From UBA4582 sp047630175 (GTDB lineage Bacteria; Pseudomonadota; Gammaproteobacteria; Pseudomonadales; Azotimanducaceae), in assembly GCA_047630175.1 (NCBI GenBank), contig JBLHVI010000004.1, positions 60,590 through 124,589 on the forward strand: 64,000 bases of DNA, in the 5' to 3' direction. Below are positions 7,301 through 15,471 of this stretch, in pieces. Position numbers and translations under genes: made by a program. Each line of letters begins with the position of its first letter. Positions within the stretch are counted from its first letter, which is position 1. Below the pieces are notes generated by a model. The model had not been told where the DNA came from. It saw only the letters and a list, made by a program, of their open reading frames with translations, and searched no databases.

Positions 7301-8920
7301 ATGAACTCGCCGACCATCAGTCAAACATCTGATCAGCTGTCCGCTCAACTATCACAGTATGGTAGCAATGCCCGGTCCAACCACGGCTGCGTTATTTCCA
7401 GCCTACTTGTACACGCAAGGTTACAGCCTGACGTCATAGCCATCATCGCGGACCAGACAGTGACCAGCTATAAGCAGCTGGCAGAACGCGTCATGAGCCG
7501 AGCTCTTTGGCTAACGCAGCAGCATTGTCAAACATTGGCATTCCAGCTCGATAACGGTCTAGAGTGGGTTATCACCGACCTTGCAGGCTTGCTGGCTGAA
7601 GTAGATATCGTGCCCATTCCCGGCTTCTTTAGCCGACAGCAAATAGCGCATGTACTTGGCGAATCACAGGCAGACCTATTTCTGGGCGACCAACCGAATG
7701 CGCTAGGTGAAACACTTAATAACGATGCTGACGGCGCTTGCGGCACTCAATGGCAGCCCCAGGTGATGCCAGACACGGACGCATTAATCACTGTCTGGCA
7801 GCGAAAGAACCTGCAACCCCGCCAACGCTTACCCATAAAACTGACCTATACATCAGGCAGCACCGGCACACCACGAGGCGTGTGTTTAGCGTTCGATACG
7901 CTAGACACGGTAGCCAATAGTATCGTCAGCGCCATGCAGCCACTGATGGTCGAACGTCACCTGTGCCTGCTGCCGCTGGCTACCCTGCTCGAAAACATTG
8001 CCGGACTTTATGCGCCCATAATTCGCGGCATCACAGTACGGGTACCGTCCTTGCAAACCATTGGTTTGACGGGCGCAAGTCTTGATATCGAAAAGTTTTG
8101 CGTGACCCTTAACAACACCAAGGCCGACAGCATAATCGTAGTGCCGCAGTTGCTGACAGCGCTAGTGACCCTAGCAGAATTCGACATGCTACAAACTGCA
8201 AAGCTGAAGATGATTGCTGTCGGCGGCGGTCGCGTTAGCGAGCACCTACTCACTCGCGCTAACACGTTAGATCTGCCGGTCTACCAAGGCTATGGCCTGT
8301 CGGAATGCGCCTCCGTATTGACCTTGAATTTGCCGGGCGCCTACCGGACAGGTTCTGTCGGGCGCGCTTTACCCCATGCCGAACTGCGCATCAACGAGCT
8401 CGGTGAAATTGAGGCGCGAGGTGGCAATATGCTGGGCTATCTCGACACTGGCATTCTTCTTACCGGTAAGGAGACCGCGACTAACAGCCAACAATGTTGG
8501 TACGCCACCGGCGACCTTGGGCACATCGACACTGACGGATTTGTGTTTATCACCGGCCGATTCAAGAACGTATTTATCACCAGTTTAGGCCGCAATGTGA
8601 ACCCCGAATGGGTTGAAGCGTCACTAACTCAGCATCCTGCCATTGCCCAGGCCTTGATCACGGGTGAGGGCAAAGACCATAACTTGGCATTAATCTGGAC
8701 CCGCTGGCCGCAGTCGCCAGAGGAACTGCGCCAAGTGGTTGATACGGCTAACGCCGAACTGCCTGATTATGCCCGCAGTCATGCTCACATCGTCATGGAC
8801 CAACCTCTTACGCCAGACCTAGTAACGCCCAATGGCCGCCTGCGGCGTCAGCTTGCTCTGGCGCAATTTCAAACGGTAATCGACGGTCACTATGAGTCCA
8901 TCAAAGCCATGATGATCTAA
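7301..8920 (+). CDS. AMP-forming acyl/aryl ligase (ANL superfamily) with R in place of the A10 lysine
   Basis: Adenylate-forming enzyme expected to activate a carboxylate with ATP; the substrate is not known. The 539-residue protein shows the P-loop TYTSGSTGTPRGV (about 183-195), a YGLSECA motif (331), YATGDLGHIDTDG (about 400) and GRFKNVFITSLGRNVNP (about 419). The C-terminal A10 motif reads TPNGRLRRQ with R513 where the catalytic lysine of the adenylation step normally stands. That could mean reduced adenylation, a different chemistry, or a subfamily feature. It lies between the hemolysin-family gene and the HDO gene, all rightward, so the three probably act in one pathway. Confidence 0.83.
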   Translation: MNSPTISQTSDQLSAQLSQYGSNARSNHGCVISSLLVHARLQPDVIAIIADQTVTSYKQLAERVMSRALWLTQQHCQTLAFQLDNGLEWVITDLAGLLAEVDIVPIPGFFSRQQIAHVLGESQADLFLGDQPNALGETLNNDADGACGTQWQPQVMPDTDALITVWQRKNLQPRQRLPIKLTYTSGSTGTPRGVCLAFDTLDTVANSIVSAMQPLMVERHLCLLPLATLLENIAGLYAPIIRGITVRVPSLQTIGLTGASLDIEKFCVTLNNTKADSIIVVPQLLTALVTLAEFDMLQTAKLKMIAVGGGRVSEHLLTRANTLDLPVYQGYGLSECASVLTLNLPGAYRTGSVGRALPHAELRINELGEIEARGGNMLGYLDTGILLTGKETATNSQQCWYATGDLGHIDTDGFVFITGRFKNVFITSLGRNVNPEWVEASLTQHPAIAQALITGEGKDHNLALIWTRWPQSPEELRQVVDTANAELPDYARSHAHIVMDQPLTPDLVTPNGRLRRQLALAQFQTVIDGHYESIKAMMI

Positions 8921-8978
8921 GCCATCATATTCAAAACGTGCCATTTCAACCTCTCGCTTCAACGTAAAGGACACGTCC

Positions 8979-9671
8979 ATGACATTCTACCAACAGCTGC
9001 TGCACGCCACCGAGAACCAGAAGAATAATTTTTTACTAGCCCCTGTGATTGCTGACGTCATGGAAGGTCATTTTACCAAGGAGACCTATCTGTGCTTTCT
9101 AAATCAGGCTTATCATCATGTGCGACATACCACACCACTATTGATGGCGGCCGGCGGTCGATTGCAGCCTCACCAAGAATCGTTTCGCCAGACCATCTGC
9201 AATTATATTGTTGAGGAAATAGGCCATGAGCAATGGATTCTGGACGATATCGAAGCACTGGGATACAAGCGCTCTACTTTCGCTGACGGCGAACCTCCCG
9301 CTACCTCTGAAGTCATGGTGGCGTATCTGTATGACTATATCCAGCGCCTGAATCCCATGGGTATTTTTGGCATGGTACTCGTCCTAGAAGGCACCAGTTC
9401 AGGGCTGGCGTCAACGGTAGCAATGCTAGTTCAGGCTAAACTGGCACTACCAGACGCGGCCATGACCTATCTAACCACCCATGGGGAACTTGATCAGGCG
9501 CATATGACGTTTTTTGAAGCGACCATGAATAAGGTGACTGATCCCGCTGATCAAGCGGCTATAATTCATGTCGCCAGCATGACCTATCAATTGTATGGTG
9601 ATGTTTATCGTGACATTCCTGCACTGGCGCTAGCCGCTAATGTCGACATCACCGCAAGCGCTGCGGCCTAA
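8979..9671 (+). CDS. Haem-oxygenase-like diiron oxidase/oxygenase (HDO; TenA-like fold)
   Basis: A 230-residue helical protein of the TenA/haem-oxygenase-like fold. Candidate metal ligands are visible: E80 and H83 in VEEIGHEQ, E137 in VLEGTSSG, and H168-x3-D172-x2-H175 in HGELDQAH. The last pattern matches the third ligand helix of known HDO enzymes such as CADD and UndA-type proteins, which use two irons to cleave or N-oxygenate substrates. This argues against a thiaminase. An AAGGA ribosome-binding site precedes the ATG. With the upstream ligase it suggests that an activated acid or amine derivative is oxidised; the substrate is unknown. Confidence 0.75.
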   Translation: MTFYQQLLHATENQKNNFLLAPVIADVMEGHFTKETYLCFLNQAYHHVRHTTPLLMAAGGRLQPHQESFRQTICNYIVEEIGHEQWILDDIEALGYKRSTFADGEPPATSEVMVAYLYDYIQRLNPMGIFGMVLVLEGTSSGLASTVAMLVQAKLALPDAAMTYLTTHGELDQAHMTFFEATMNKVTDPADQAAIIHVASMTYQLYGDVYRDIPALALAANVDITASAAA

Positions 9672-9720
9672 GCCGACCGAAAGCCGAGCAAAAGCCAACC
9701 TCAAAGTCTGTCTCGAGAAT

Positions 9721-9742
9721 CACTAGGCAACCACTAGGCAAC
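9721..9742 (+). repeat. Perfect 11-bp tandem duplication
   Basis: CACTAGGCAAC occurs twice in direct succession in the gap between the HDO gene and the TPR-like gene, just upstream of the latter's ribosome-binding site. It is probably a small slippage duplication. Confidence 0.8.
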
Positions 9743-9768
9743 CAAGCAATAAGTGACAGGAGTAGATG

Positions 9769-10401
9769 ATGCACAAGACATTCACGACACTGACGTTAGG
9801 CTTTATCATTAGCCTGACAGCACTGCAATCAATGGCCACAACCACTTCGGACCTAGAACGGGACTGGGCTATTGCGAATTACCAGACCGAGACAGCAACC
9901 AAAGCCGATACGTTTGAACGCCTGATCGATCAGGCCGAGGCTGCGCTGGCCACGCAACCAGAGAACGCTGAACTGCTCATCTGGACGGCTATTATCAAGA
10001 GTACCTACGCGGGCGTCAGCGGCGGACTACCCGCGCTGAGTCTCGTAAAATCCGCTCGAACTCATCTTGAGGATGCCATGGAGATTGACGACATGGCGTT
10101 GCAAGGCAGTGCCTACACCAGCCTCGGCGCACTATATTATAAGGTGCCCGGCTGGCCGCTGGGTTTCGGCAGCGATAAGCAAGCCCGAAAAATGCTAGAA
10201 AAAGCCGTCTCAATTAATCCTGAGGGCATCGATCCCAACTATTTTTACGCCGAATTTTTGGTACAGCAGAAAAAATACGACGACGCGCGACAACGCCTTA
10301 ACAAAGCAATGGCAGCAACCGCTCGGCCCGGCCGAGAAGTAGCAGAGGCTGGTCGACGCGCTGAAATCCACACCCTACTGGAGAAAATTAAAGGCATGTG
10401 A
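9769..10401 (+). CDS. Exported TPR-like helical protein
   Basis: Function not known. Two ATGs lie in tandem at 9766 and 9769; the second has better spacing from the AGGAG at 9759-9763. The protein has a signal peptide (hydrophobic about residues 8-23, ending QSMA), so it acts in the periplasm. The mature part has TPR-like helix pairs: LIDQAEAALATQPENAELLI, ARTHLEDAMEIDDMALQGSA, ARKMLEKAVSINPEGIDPNY and AEFLVQQKKYDDARQRLNKA. A GFGSDKQAR segment between repeats resembles TatT-like periplasmic proteins associated with TRAP transporters, though none is nearby. It may be the last gene of the hemolysin/ligase/HDO run (94 bp gap). Confidence 0.65.
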   Translation: MHKTFTTLTLGFIISLTALQSMATTTSDLERDWAIANYQTETATKADTFERLIDQAEAALATQPENAELLIWTAIIKSTYAGVSGGLPALSLVKSARTHLEDAMEIDDMALQGSAYTSLGALYYKVPGWPLGFGSDKQARKMLEKAVSINPEGIDPNYFYAEFLVQQKKYDDARQRLNKAMAATARPGREVAEAGRRAEIHTLLEKIKGM

Positions 10402-10537
10402 TCGCCTGCCTTTGCTTCTGCACTGACAGACCGCAGGGTAAAACCGTTTATTCTCTTGTCGATGCAGGCCGGCGCTGCCACTATGGCGCGGCAGCAATGT
10501 AACAGCCAAACTTACCCGGCGAAGAATCGATGACGCT

Positions 10538-11602
10538 ATGATTTTATACAAGTATTTTGCCCGTGAGGTCTACACCAGTTTGTTTACGGTGACCGCATTG
10601 ATTCTAGTGATCTCCGTGGCTTGGCGTTTCAACGGTTATTTGGCCGATGCGGCAGGAGGAGAATTAACGCGTGATGTTCTGTTCCCGCTAATCTTCTTTA
10701 AGCTACCAGGATTTCTCGAACTGGTCATTCCGGTCAGTTTTTTCTTGGCTCTGATGCTAACCTATGGTCGCCTTTATGCCGACAGCGAGATGGTGGTGCT
10801 GCAGATGAGTGGCTTCAGCAACAACCAGTTGGTACGCATGACACTGGTTCTTGCTCTGGGCGTTACGGTGATCTGCGCCCTGTTGTCACTGTGGATAAAG
10901 CCCGTTTTCGAGACCCGGGTCGAAGCGCTGTTCGAATCACAAAAGACCGTCACCGAGTTTGCAACGCTGGCACCGGGTCGTTTTCAGGCGCTACGCTCCG
11001 GCAACCGCGTGACTTATAGCGAAGAAATCATCGATGGCAAAGAACTGCGCGGTGTCTTTATCAGCGAGGTCGACCGCACTGAACCGACCAAAGCCATCGT
11101 TACCACCGCCGAACAGGGCCGCTCGGTAGTCGATAAACAAGGCAACCGTTTTTTGGTTCTGCAAAACGGTACACGCCACCAAGGCGCGCCCGGCGAGGCC
11201 GACTATCAGGTGATCAGCTTTGGTGAATTCGGCCAGCTGTTACCCGAGCGAAAGGTTGCTAGCGGCGAACGAAGACGCTCAGCATTGAGCATGCAAGAAT
11301 TGCTGGATAACTTCGATCAACGCAACGGCTCCGAATTTCACTGGCGCCTAGCCATGATTATTGTCATACCTGTGATTGCGCTGTTGGCAATACCCTTGAG
11401 TAAGGTGAATCCTCGCCAGGGACGTTTCAACCGCTTAATTCCCGGCTTAATGGTCTGCTTGATCTACATCATGAGCCTAGCCGCCGCGCGTAACGCACTG
11501 GAAAACGGCAGCATTCCTCTGAGCATGGGCCTGTGGTGGATTCATGCCAGCGCCATCGCCTTAGTTGCCGCTCTGTATTACTGGAACCGACGGCAAACAT
11601 AA
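10538..11602 (+). CDS. lptF: LPS export ABC permease LptF
   Basis: Inner-membrane permease that, with LptG and the ATPase LptB, extracts lipopolysaccharide and passes it to the LptCAD bridge. The 354-residue protein has the YjgP/YjgQ layout. Two membrane segments come near the N-terminus (about 15-35 and 50-85, LIFFKLPGFLELVIPVSFFL) followed by one at about 100-122. A periplasmic jellyroll covers about 125-260 (TEFATLAPGRFQALRSGNRV), and three C-terminal membrane segments include IPLSKVNPRQGRFNRLIPG. The N-terminus (MILYKYFAREVYTSL, with AWRFNGYLADAAGGEL) is LptF-like rather than LptG-like. Normally lptG follows at once; here a convergent pseudogene follows after 14 bp, so lptG must lie elsewhere. 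Confidence 0.9.
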   Translation: MILYKYFAREVYTSLFTVTALILVISVAWRFNGYLADAAGGELTRDVLFPLIFFKLPGFLELVIPVSFFLALMLTYGRLYADSEMVVLQMSGFSNNQLVRMTLVLALGVTVICALLSLWIKPVFETRVEALFESQKTVTEFATLAPGRFQALRSGNRVTYSEEIIDGKELRGVFISEVDRTEPTKAIVTTAEQGRSVVDKQGNRFLVLQNGTRHQGAPGEADYQVISFGEFGQLLPERKVASGERRRSALSMQELLDNFDQRNGSEFHWRLAMIIVIPVIALLAIPLSKVNPRQGRFNRLIPGLMVCLIYIMSLAAARNALENGSIPLSMGLWWIHASAIALVAALYYWNRRQT

Positions 11603-11616
11603 GGTTTGCCTTTATC

Positions 11617-12630
11617 CTAGAAGTTCCAGTAAACATCCAAGAAAGGCGTTAGTGGTACACCCGATTTCGTTGTTGACTGCAATTGACCATTAACCAACGC
11701 ATAGTCCACGCCAATTTGATTGTCTCGATTGAGCAAATTGGTAAGACCCGCCTCCAACCGCAATTCATTGACAGCAAAATTCCAGCTGCGGCTGACTTTG
11801 GCATCCCAGCTGATATGGCGCCCGAACTGCACGCTATTGCGTGGCCCAGCAACAACGAGGCCATTGTTAACTTGCAGCGGCGTCGTCAGCCAACCCTTGT
11901 TGTAAGTCCCTGAAACCGACCAAAGCCATTGGTGGAACTGACTACTCATACCAAGGTTCACTGCTTGCGACTGGTCCCAACTACGACGCACCTTTAGACC
12001 ATCAATCGTATCGACGACCGACGAATAGCTATAGTTAGCCCACGTGTCGACATCATGCCAGCTACCTGACAATGTCAACTCAACACCCTCGGCTTCGTAG
12101 TTGTCTGGCGTCACTTCAAAACGATCAACCTGCAGTTCTAACAACAGACTTAGTGGGTTCGTTAGATTCTCGTAATAGCTAGCTGTCGTGACACCATGCT
12201 TTTCGTAAGCTTCAATACGCAGGTTCGCTCCACCCGCAAACTTGTGATTAAGACTGACAACCAAATGCGAAACTTCTTGGGGCAATTGAAAATCAACGCG
12301 ACCATCGCCGATCTTCAGTTCGTGAATGCCCTCAGCTTGCGAAAAAAGACCCCACCCTAAACGTAGATCTGTGGCTGCCGTCAACTGATAGAGCATGTTT
12401 AAGCGAGGGCTTACCTGATACTCTTGGGTGCTACTCTCATAGTGCTGAGCATCGTAGCGAATACCTAACTCCGTTGTCAGGCGCTCCGTCGGCGACCATT
12501 TAACGCTGCTATACAGTGCCAATTGATGGCCAATTTCATCCACAGAAACATTCTCCTGCGCGGCACGGTCAATATTTGACAGGCCGGCAAACTCCGTGGC
12601 TATATTCTGTGAAGCCTGATGGTAATGCGA
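11617..12630 (-). pseudogene. TonB-dependent receptor, C-terminal barrel fragment
   Basis: About 330 codons of the outer-membrane barrel of a TonB-dependent receptor. It has beta-strand text such as HQLALYSSVKWSPTERLTTE followed by LGIRYDAQHY, LRLGWGLFSQAEGIHELKIG, EVSHLVVSLNHKFAGGANLR and a terminal aromatic residue (FLDVYWNF), the outer-membrane insertion signal. The plug domain, TonB box, signal peptide and first half of the barrel are missing. Upstream of about 12630 the DNA belongs to an ECF sigma factor in another frame, so the receptor is cut by a deletion and should be non-functional. The frame nominally runs open to 12702 but those extra residues are sigma-gene DNA. Confidence 0.85.
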
Positions 12631-12952
12631 GTATAGGACGAATGGCATCATCATCCTGAGGTACCACTGGCACCGAACGGGACAAACGCCGGTAATAGCC
12701 ATTCACCTCATTGCGACAAATCTGGCACAGCCAGGTAAACAGCGACGCCTCACCTCGATAGCTTGCCATGGCCTTGATCCCATTAAATAAAGTGGTCTGA
12801 ACAATATCGTTCACCGCATCAACATCGGACGCCATACGCGTCAGCGCAAAGCGATAGAGCCGCGGGAAGTACTCGTTGAAAAAGCGGTCAAACACGCGTT
12901 CATCCCCCGTCATGAGGTCCCGCGCCAGCGCTCGATCACTGTCATACGCCAT
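12610..12952 (-). pseudogene. ECF sigma factor, region 2 only, truncated by deletion
   Basis: The first ~105 codons (ATG at 12952) form sigma region 2 of an ECF sigma factor: DERVFDRFFNEYFPRLYRFA, VNDIVQTTLFNGIKAMASYR and GEASLFTWLCQICRNEVNGY, followed by YRRLSRSVPVVPQDDDAIRP. Region 4, needed for -35 recognition, is absent. The frame passes into unrelated DNA (the TonB-dependent receptor fragment) near 12610-12640 and stops soon after. It starts 54 bp after the stop of the DUF2064-like transferase, on the same strand. Confidence 0.82.
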
Positions 12953-13006
12953 TATTGGAACTCACATTGTTGATCGGTAAGAGATTAGAGTCGTGTTAGC
13001 CCAAAA

Positions 13007-13621
13007 TCATTCGCCACGGTAATAGCGCCACAAATCTGCGGGTCGGTCAAGATCCCACAACATCGACAGCAGTGCCCAGCGCTGAAACGCGCGATTGAAG
13101 TGGCGCGCGGTGTCTGCGCACACGGTATCAGTGCTCCACGCGATCTGGGCAAATACCTCAGGCGCCGGCTGGCGCAGGCCGATAAGGCCATAACCACCGT
13201 CTTCTGCCGGACCGAGTACCGCCTCGTGGTCTTGCAGGCTCAGACACGCCCGACGCAGGTAGGCGACATCAAGGTTGATACAATCGGTACCAATTAATAT
13301 CGCCGACGTCACGCCCGGTTCAGCCAGAGCGGCAGTCAAACCGTGATTCATACGCTCACCCAAATCCGCACCATGTTGTTGATATAATGGCAGCCCACTC
13401 GCGGTGAAAAATTCGTCAGTAGTGTCTGGCGCACACCAAAGCTGGACCGGCGCGAGCCCCGCCGATCGGCACAGGCTAATGACCCGTAACGCCAGCGTTT
13501 TATGTAGCTCGCGGGCGCCCCGAGGGCCAAGCACAGGCAACAGGCGAGTCTTCACCTGACCATCCACCGGTGCCTTACAGAAGATCAGCAGTCGCGTTGA
13601 CGGAAAGAGCCAGTCAGTCAT
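13007..13621 (-). CDS. TIGR04282-type (DUF2064) glycosyltransferase
   Basis: Nucleotidyl/glycosyltransferase-A-fold protein of the family called rSAM/selenodomain-associated transferase 1, also annotated as arsenosugar biosynthesis glycosyltransferase. Motifs: LLIFCKAPVDGQVKTRLLPV at the N-terminus, LGERMNHGLTAAL, SAILIGTDCINLDVAYLRRA and LGPAEDGGYGLIGL (about residues 105-160). Length (204) is normal. Its start overlaps the end of the upstream TIGR04283 transferase by 8 bp, so the two are translationally coupled. The radical SAM partner expected in the arsenosugar context is not in this window, so the assigned pathway is uncertain. Confidence 0.82.
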   Translation of the reverse strand: MTDWLFPSTRLLIFCKAPVDGQVKTRLLPVLGPRGARELHKTLALRVISLCRSAGLAPVQLWCAPDTTDEFFTASGLPLYQQHGADLGERMNHGLTAALAEPGVTSAILIGTDCINLDVAYLRRACLSLQDHEAVLGPAEDGGYGLIGLRQPAPEVFAQIAWSTDTVCADTARHFNRAFQRWALLSMLWDLDRPADLWRYYRGE

Positions 13622-14387
13622 GGGTCACATCGCAACACGCGCTTGCCGGTGCATCTTTTGTTAGAGGTCCATCTTTTTTTGGATAATAGATCTTCGCCAA
13701 GGCTGCCGGCGAAGCGCCGAAGAAATATCGCCAACGCAACGACCACATTAACCACACGGTGGACCAGTAGCCACGTTGTTGCCAGCGACGACTTGCAGTG
13801 ATCACTGGATATTGGATACACGCCGGTCGCTGCAGACGACGCAGGCGGCGACTCAACTCAACATCCTCCATCAAAGCGATCGGCGCATAGCCGCCGATTG
13901 CTTGAAAAACATACCGCTGCACGAATATACCTTGGTCACCCGTGCAAATACCGGTGAGACGCGAGCGCCCGTTCATCATCCAGGCAAGGCCGCGGAAGCG
14001 CCGAGCAGGCGCATCAAACTGGACATTGAATCGGCCCCAGCTTGCACCCGCGTCAAACGCCTGCCGCAAAAAAGAAACCGCCTGTAGGGGTAATAGCGTG
14101 TCGGCATGCAGGAATAACAACGTTGTATGGCTAGCGTGGGCAGCACCCGCATTCATCTGTATAGCACGCCCTGCGGCGCTCGCCATAAACCGGTCGACGC
14201 GATGCTGAGTGAGCGCAAAGGTTTGGTCAGTACTGCCACCGTCGACAACAATAACCTCTACTGGAAAATCTGGTTGGGCGTCACGAACAGCCTGAATATT
14301 ATCCAGCAAGCGGGCAATTCTCGGCGCCTCATTCAGCGTCGGAATAATCACAGACAGAGAAAATTTGGAATCAGGACAAGTTCGCAT
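13614..14387 (-). CDS. TIGR04283-type family 2 glycosyltransferase
   Basis: GT2-fold glycosyltransferase of the rSAM/selenodomain-associated transferase 2 family. The 257-residue protein has LSVIIPTLNEAPRIARLLDN, VEVIVVDGGSTDQT, GRAIQMNAGAAHASHTTLLF with LHADTLLP, and TGICTGDQGIFVQRYVFQAI with GGYAPIALMEDVELSRRLRR, the complete family signature. It overlaps the downstream DUF2064-like gene by 8 bp. The pair is usual; the companion radical SAM enzyme is missing here. The first gene of the short operon, with the decayed sigma gene downstream. Confidence 0.85.
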   Translation of the reverse strand: MRTCPDSKFSLSVIIPTLNEAPRIARLLDNIQAVRDAQPDFPVEVIVVDGGSTDQTFALTQHRVDRFMASAAGRAIQMNAGAAHASHTTLLFLHADTLLPLQAVSFLRQAFDAGASWGRFNVQFDAPARRFRGLAWMMNGRSRLTGICTGDQGIFVQRYVFQAIGGYAPIALMEDVELSRRLRRLQRPACIQYPVITASRRWQQRGYWSTVWLMWSLRWRYFFGASPAALAKIYYPKKDGPLTKDAPASACCDVTHD

Positions 14388-14499
14388 CAGAACACTTTAA
14401 CAAACCATGGTGCGCCAAGGTATCCTGCGATCCGAGAAAAACCCGCCCTTCCCACGCCGGTTAAGTACCAACGCCAAACTTAGACAATGACCAGCAGCG

Positions 14500-14760
14500 T
14501 GGGTCGTGCTGGTAGAAGCACTGCCGGTGAATCGGGCAACTTGCAGGCTGACGCTCAAACAGCTCGGCATAAATACGGTGGATATCGCCGCAAACCGCTC
14601 GTGAGCGTTGCCAACAACGCTGACATCTCCCGACGAGCAGCCTTTGATCTCACTTTGACGGATTGCCAAATGCCCGACATAGACAGCACCAAGACAGCTC
14701 GCCAGATTCGCGAACGTCAGTCTCGCGGCGAACAACATACAGCTTGAGATGATGGCGTTA
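14500..14760 (+). pseudogene. Remnant of a hybrid-kinase receiver (REC) domain
   Basis: Two reading frames together spell a receiver domain. From 14506 the frame reads VLVEALPVNRATCRLTLKQL then GINTVDIAANRS and hits a stop, matching the start of a REC domain but with the acidic pair lost. From about 14640, in another frame, AAFDLTLTDCQMPDIDSTKT then ARQIRERQSRGEQHTA matches the phospho-acceptor region before a stop. A frameshift plus stop codons mean this is dead DNA. No kinase part was seen nearby. Confidence 0.75.
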
Positions 14761-14870
14761 ATCGACTTATACGCGGCGGTTTTCGACTAACAATGTATCT
14801 ATGTCTGGTTGCCCGCATAAACCCAATCAGACATGGTTGTTAACGGATCGCCGTACCCGCATAAGCGCGC

Positions 14871-15278
14871 TTATTGCTGACTTATGGCCCCACTGGCTTG
14901 CAGCAAACGGGCATGTTCAATTTTTGTACACTTATCCTCAACAACAGTAATACCGGCGAGCTTCAACTGCTTACTAGCAGTGGAATGACTAATACCCAAC
15001 TGCATCCAAAATACTTGCACACCCTTGTCTATCGCCGGCTGTACCAATGGCATCACATTCTCACTGCGCTGGAACACATCAACCATATCGACAGGTCCAG
15101 GAATGTCCGCAAGACTGGCGTAGCACGTCATGCCTAGGATCGTCTGGTGATTTGGGTTAACGGGAATAATCAAAAAAAATGGCAATAGATAACGTGCTAC
15201 TTCATTGCTAGCACGCTCGATGTTATCCGACAGACCGACAATGGCAATCGTGCGCGTTGCAGTAAAAATGGTCTGCAT
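14871..15278 (-). CDS. CoA-binding domain protein (YccU-like)
   Basis: Small Rossmann-fold protein of the CoA-binding domain family (COG1832); cellular role unclear. The start is taken at the ATG at 15278 (135 residues), because a longer frame upstream would run through the tRNA gene. Motifs: TRTIAIVGLSDNIERASNEV with ARYLLPFFLIIPVNPNH at the N-terminus, VDMVDVFQRSENVMPLVQPA in the middle, and VFWMQLGISHS near residue 100. Length matches the family (about 135-145). It is divergent from tRNA-Arg with 117 bp between. Confidence 0.85.
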   Translation of the reverse strand: MQTIFTATRTIAIVGLSDNIERASNEVARYLLPFFLIIPVNPNHQTILGMTCYASLADIPGPVDMVDVFQRSENVMPLVQPAIDKGVQVFWMQLGISHSTASKQLKLAGITVVEDKCTKIEHARLLQASGAISQQ

Positions 15279-15377
15279 ATTAAAGGGCCCAGCAAGCATA
15301 TAGATTGTCCTGTTTGAAGCCGAACGGCGGCTCGCACACCATAGATTAACACGCGCCTCAAATTGCGCGCCATTATC

Positions 15378-15386
15378 TGCTATTAT
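15378..15386 (+). promoter_or_regulatory. Extended -10 promoter element for tRNA-Arg
   Basis: TGCTATTAT, an extended -10 (TGn plus TATTAT), lies 9 bp upstream of the mature tRNA 5' end, so transcription would start within a few bases of the tRNA. No good -35 box is visible. Confidence 0.5.
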
Positions 15387-15395
15387 GACCGCCAC

Positions 15396-15471
15396 GCCCC
15401 GGTAGCTCAGTGGATAGAGCATCCGCCTCCTAAGCGGAGGGTCGGTGGTTCGATCCCACCCCGGGGCACCA
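15396..15471 (+). tRNA. tRNA-Arg, anticodon CCT
   Basis: A 76-base cloverleaf. The acceptor stem GCCCCGG pairs with CCGGGGC, followed by the discriminator base A and an encoded CCA. The D-arm is GCTCAGTGGATAGAGC. The anticodon stem TCCGC/GCGGA encloses the loop CTCCTAA with anticodon CCT (reads AGG). The T-arm is GGTGG-TTCGATC-CCACC. It is preceded by an extended -10 box. A terminator-like hairpin lies 300 bp downstream. This tRNA is a common integration site in Gammaproteobacteria, but no integrase is seen here. Confidence 0.97.

Noticed and set aside
8979..9671. TenA thiaminase for the protein at 8979-9671
   Set aside because: Metal-ligand residues of HDO enzymes are in place (E137, H168, D172, H175), and there is no thiamine gene nearby.
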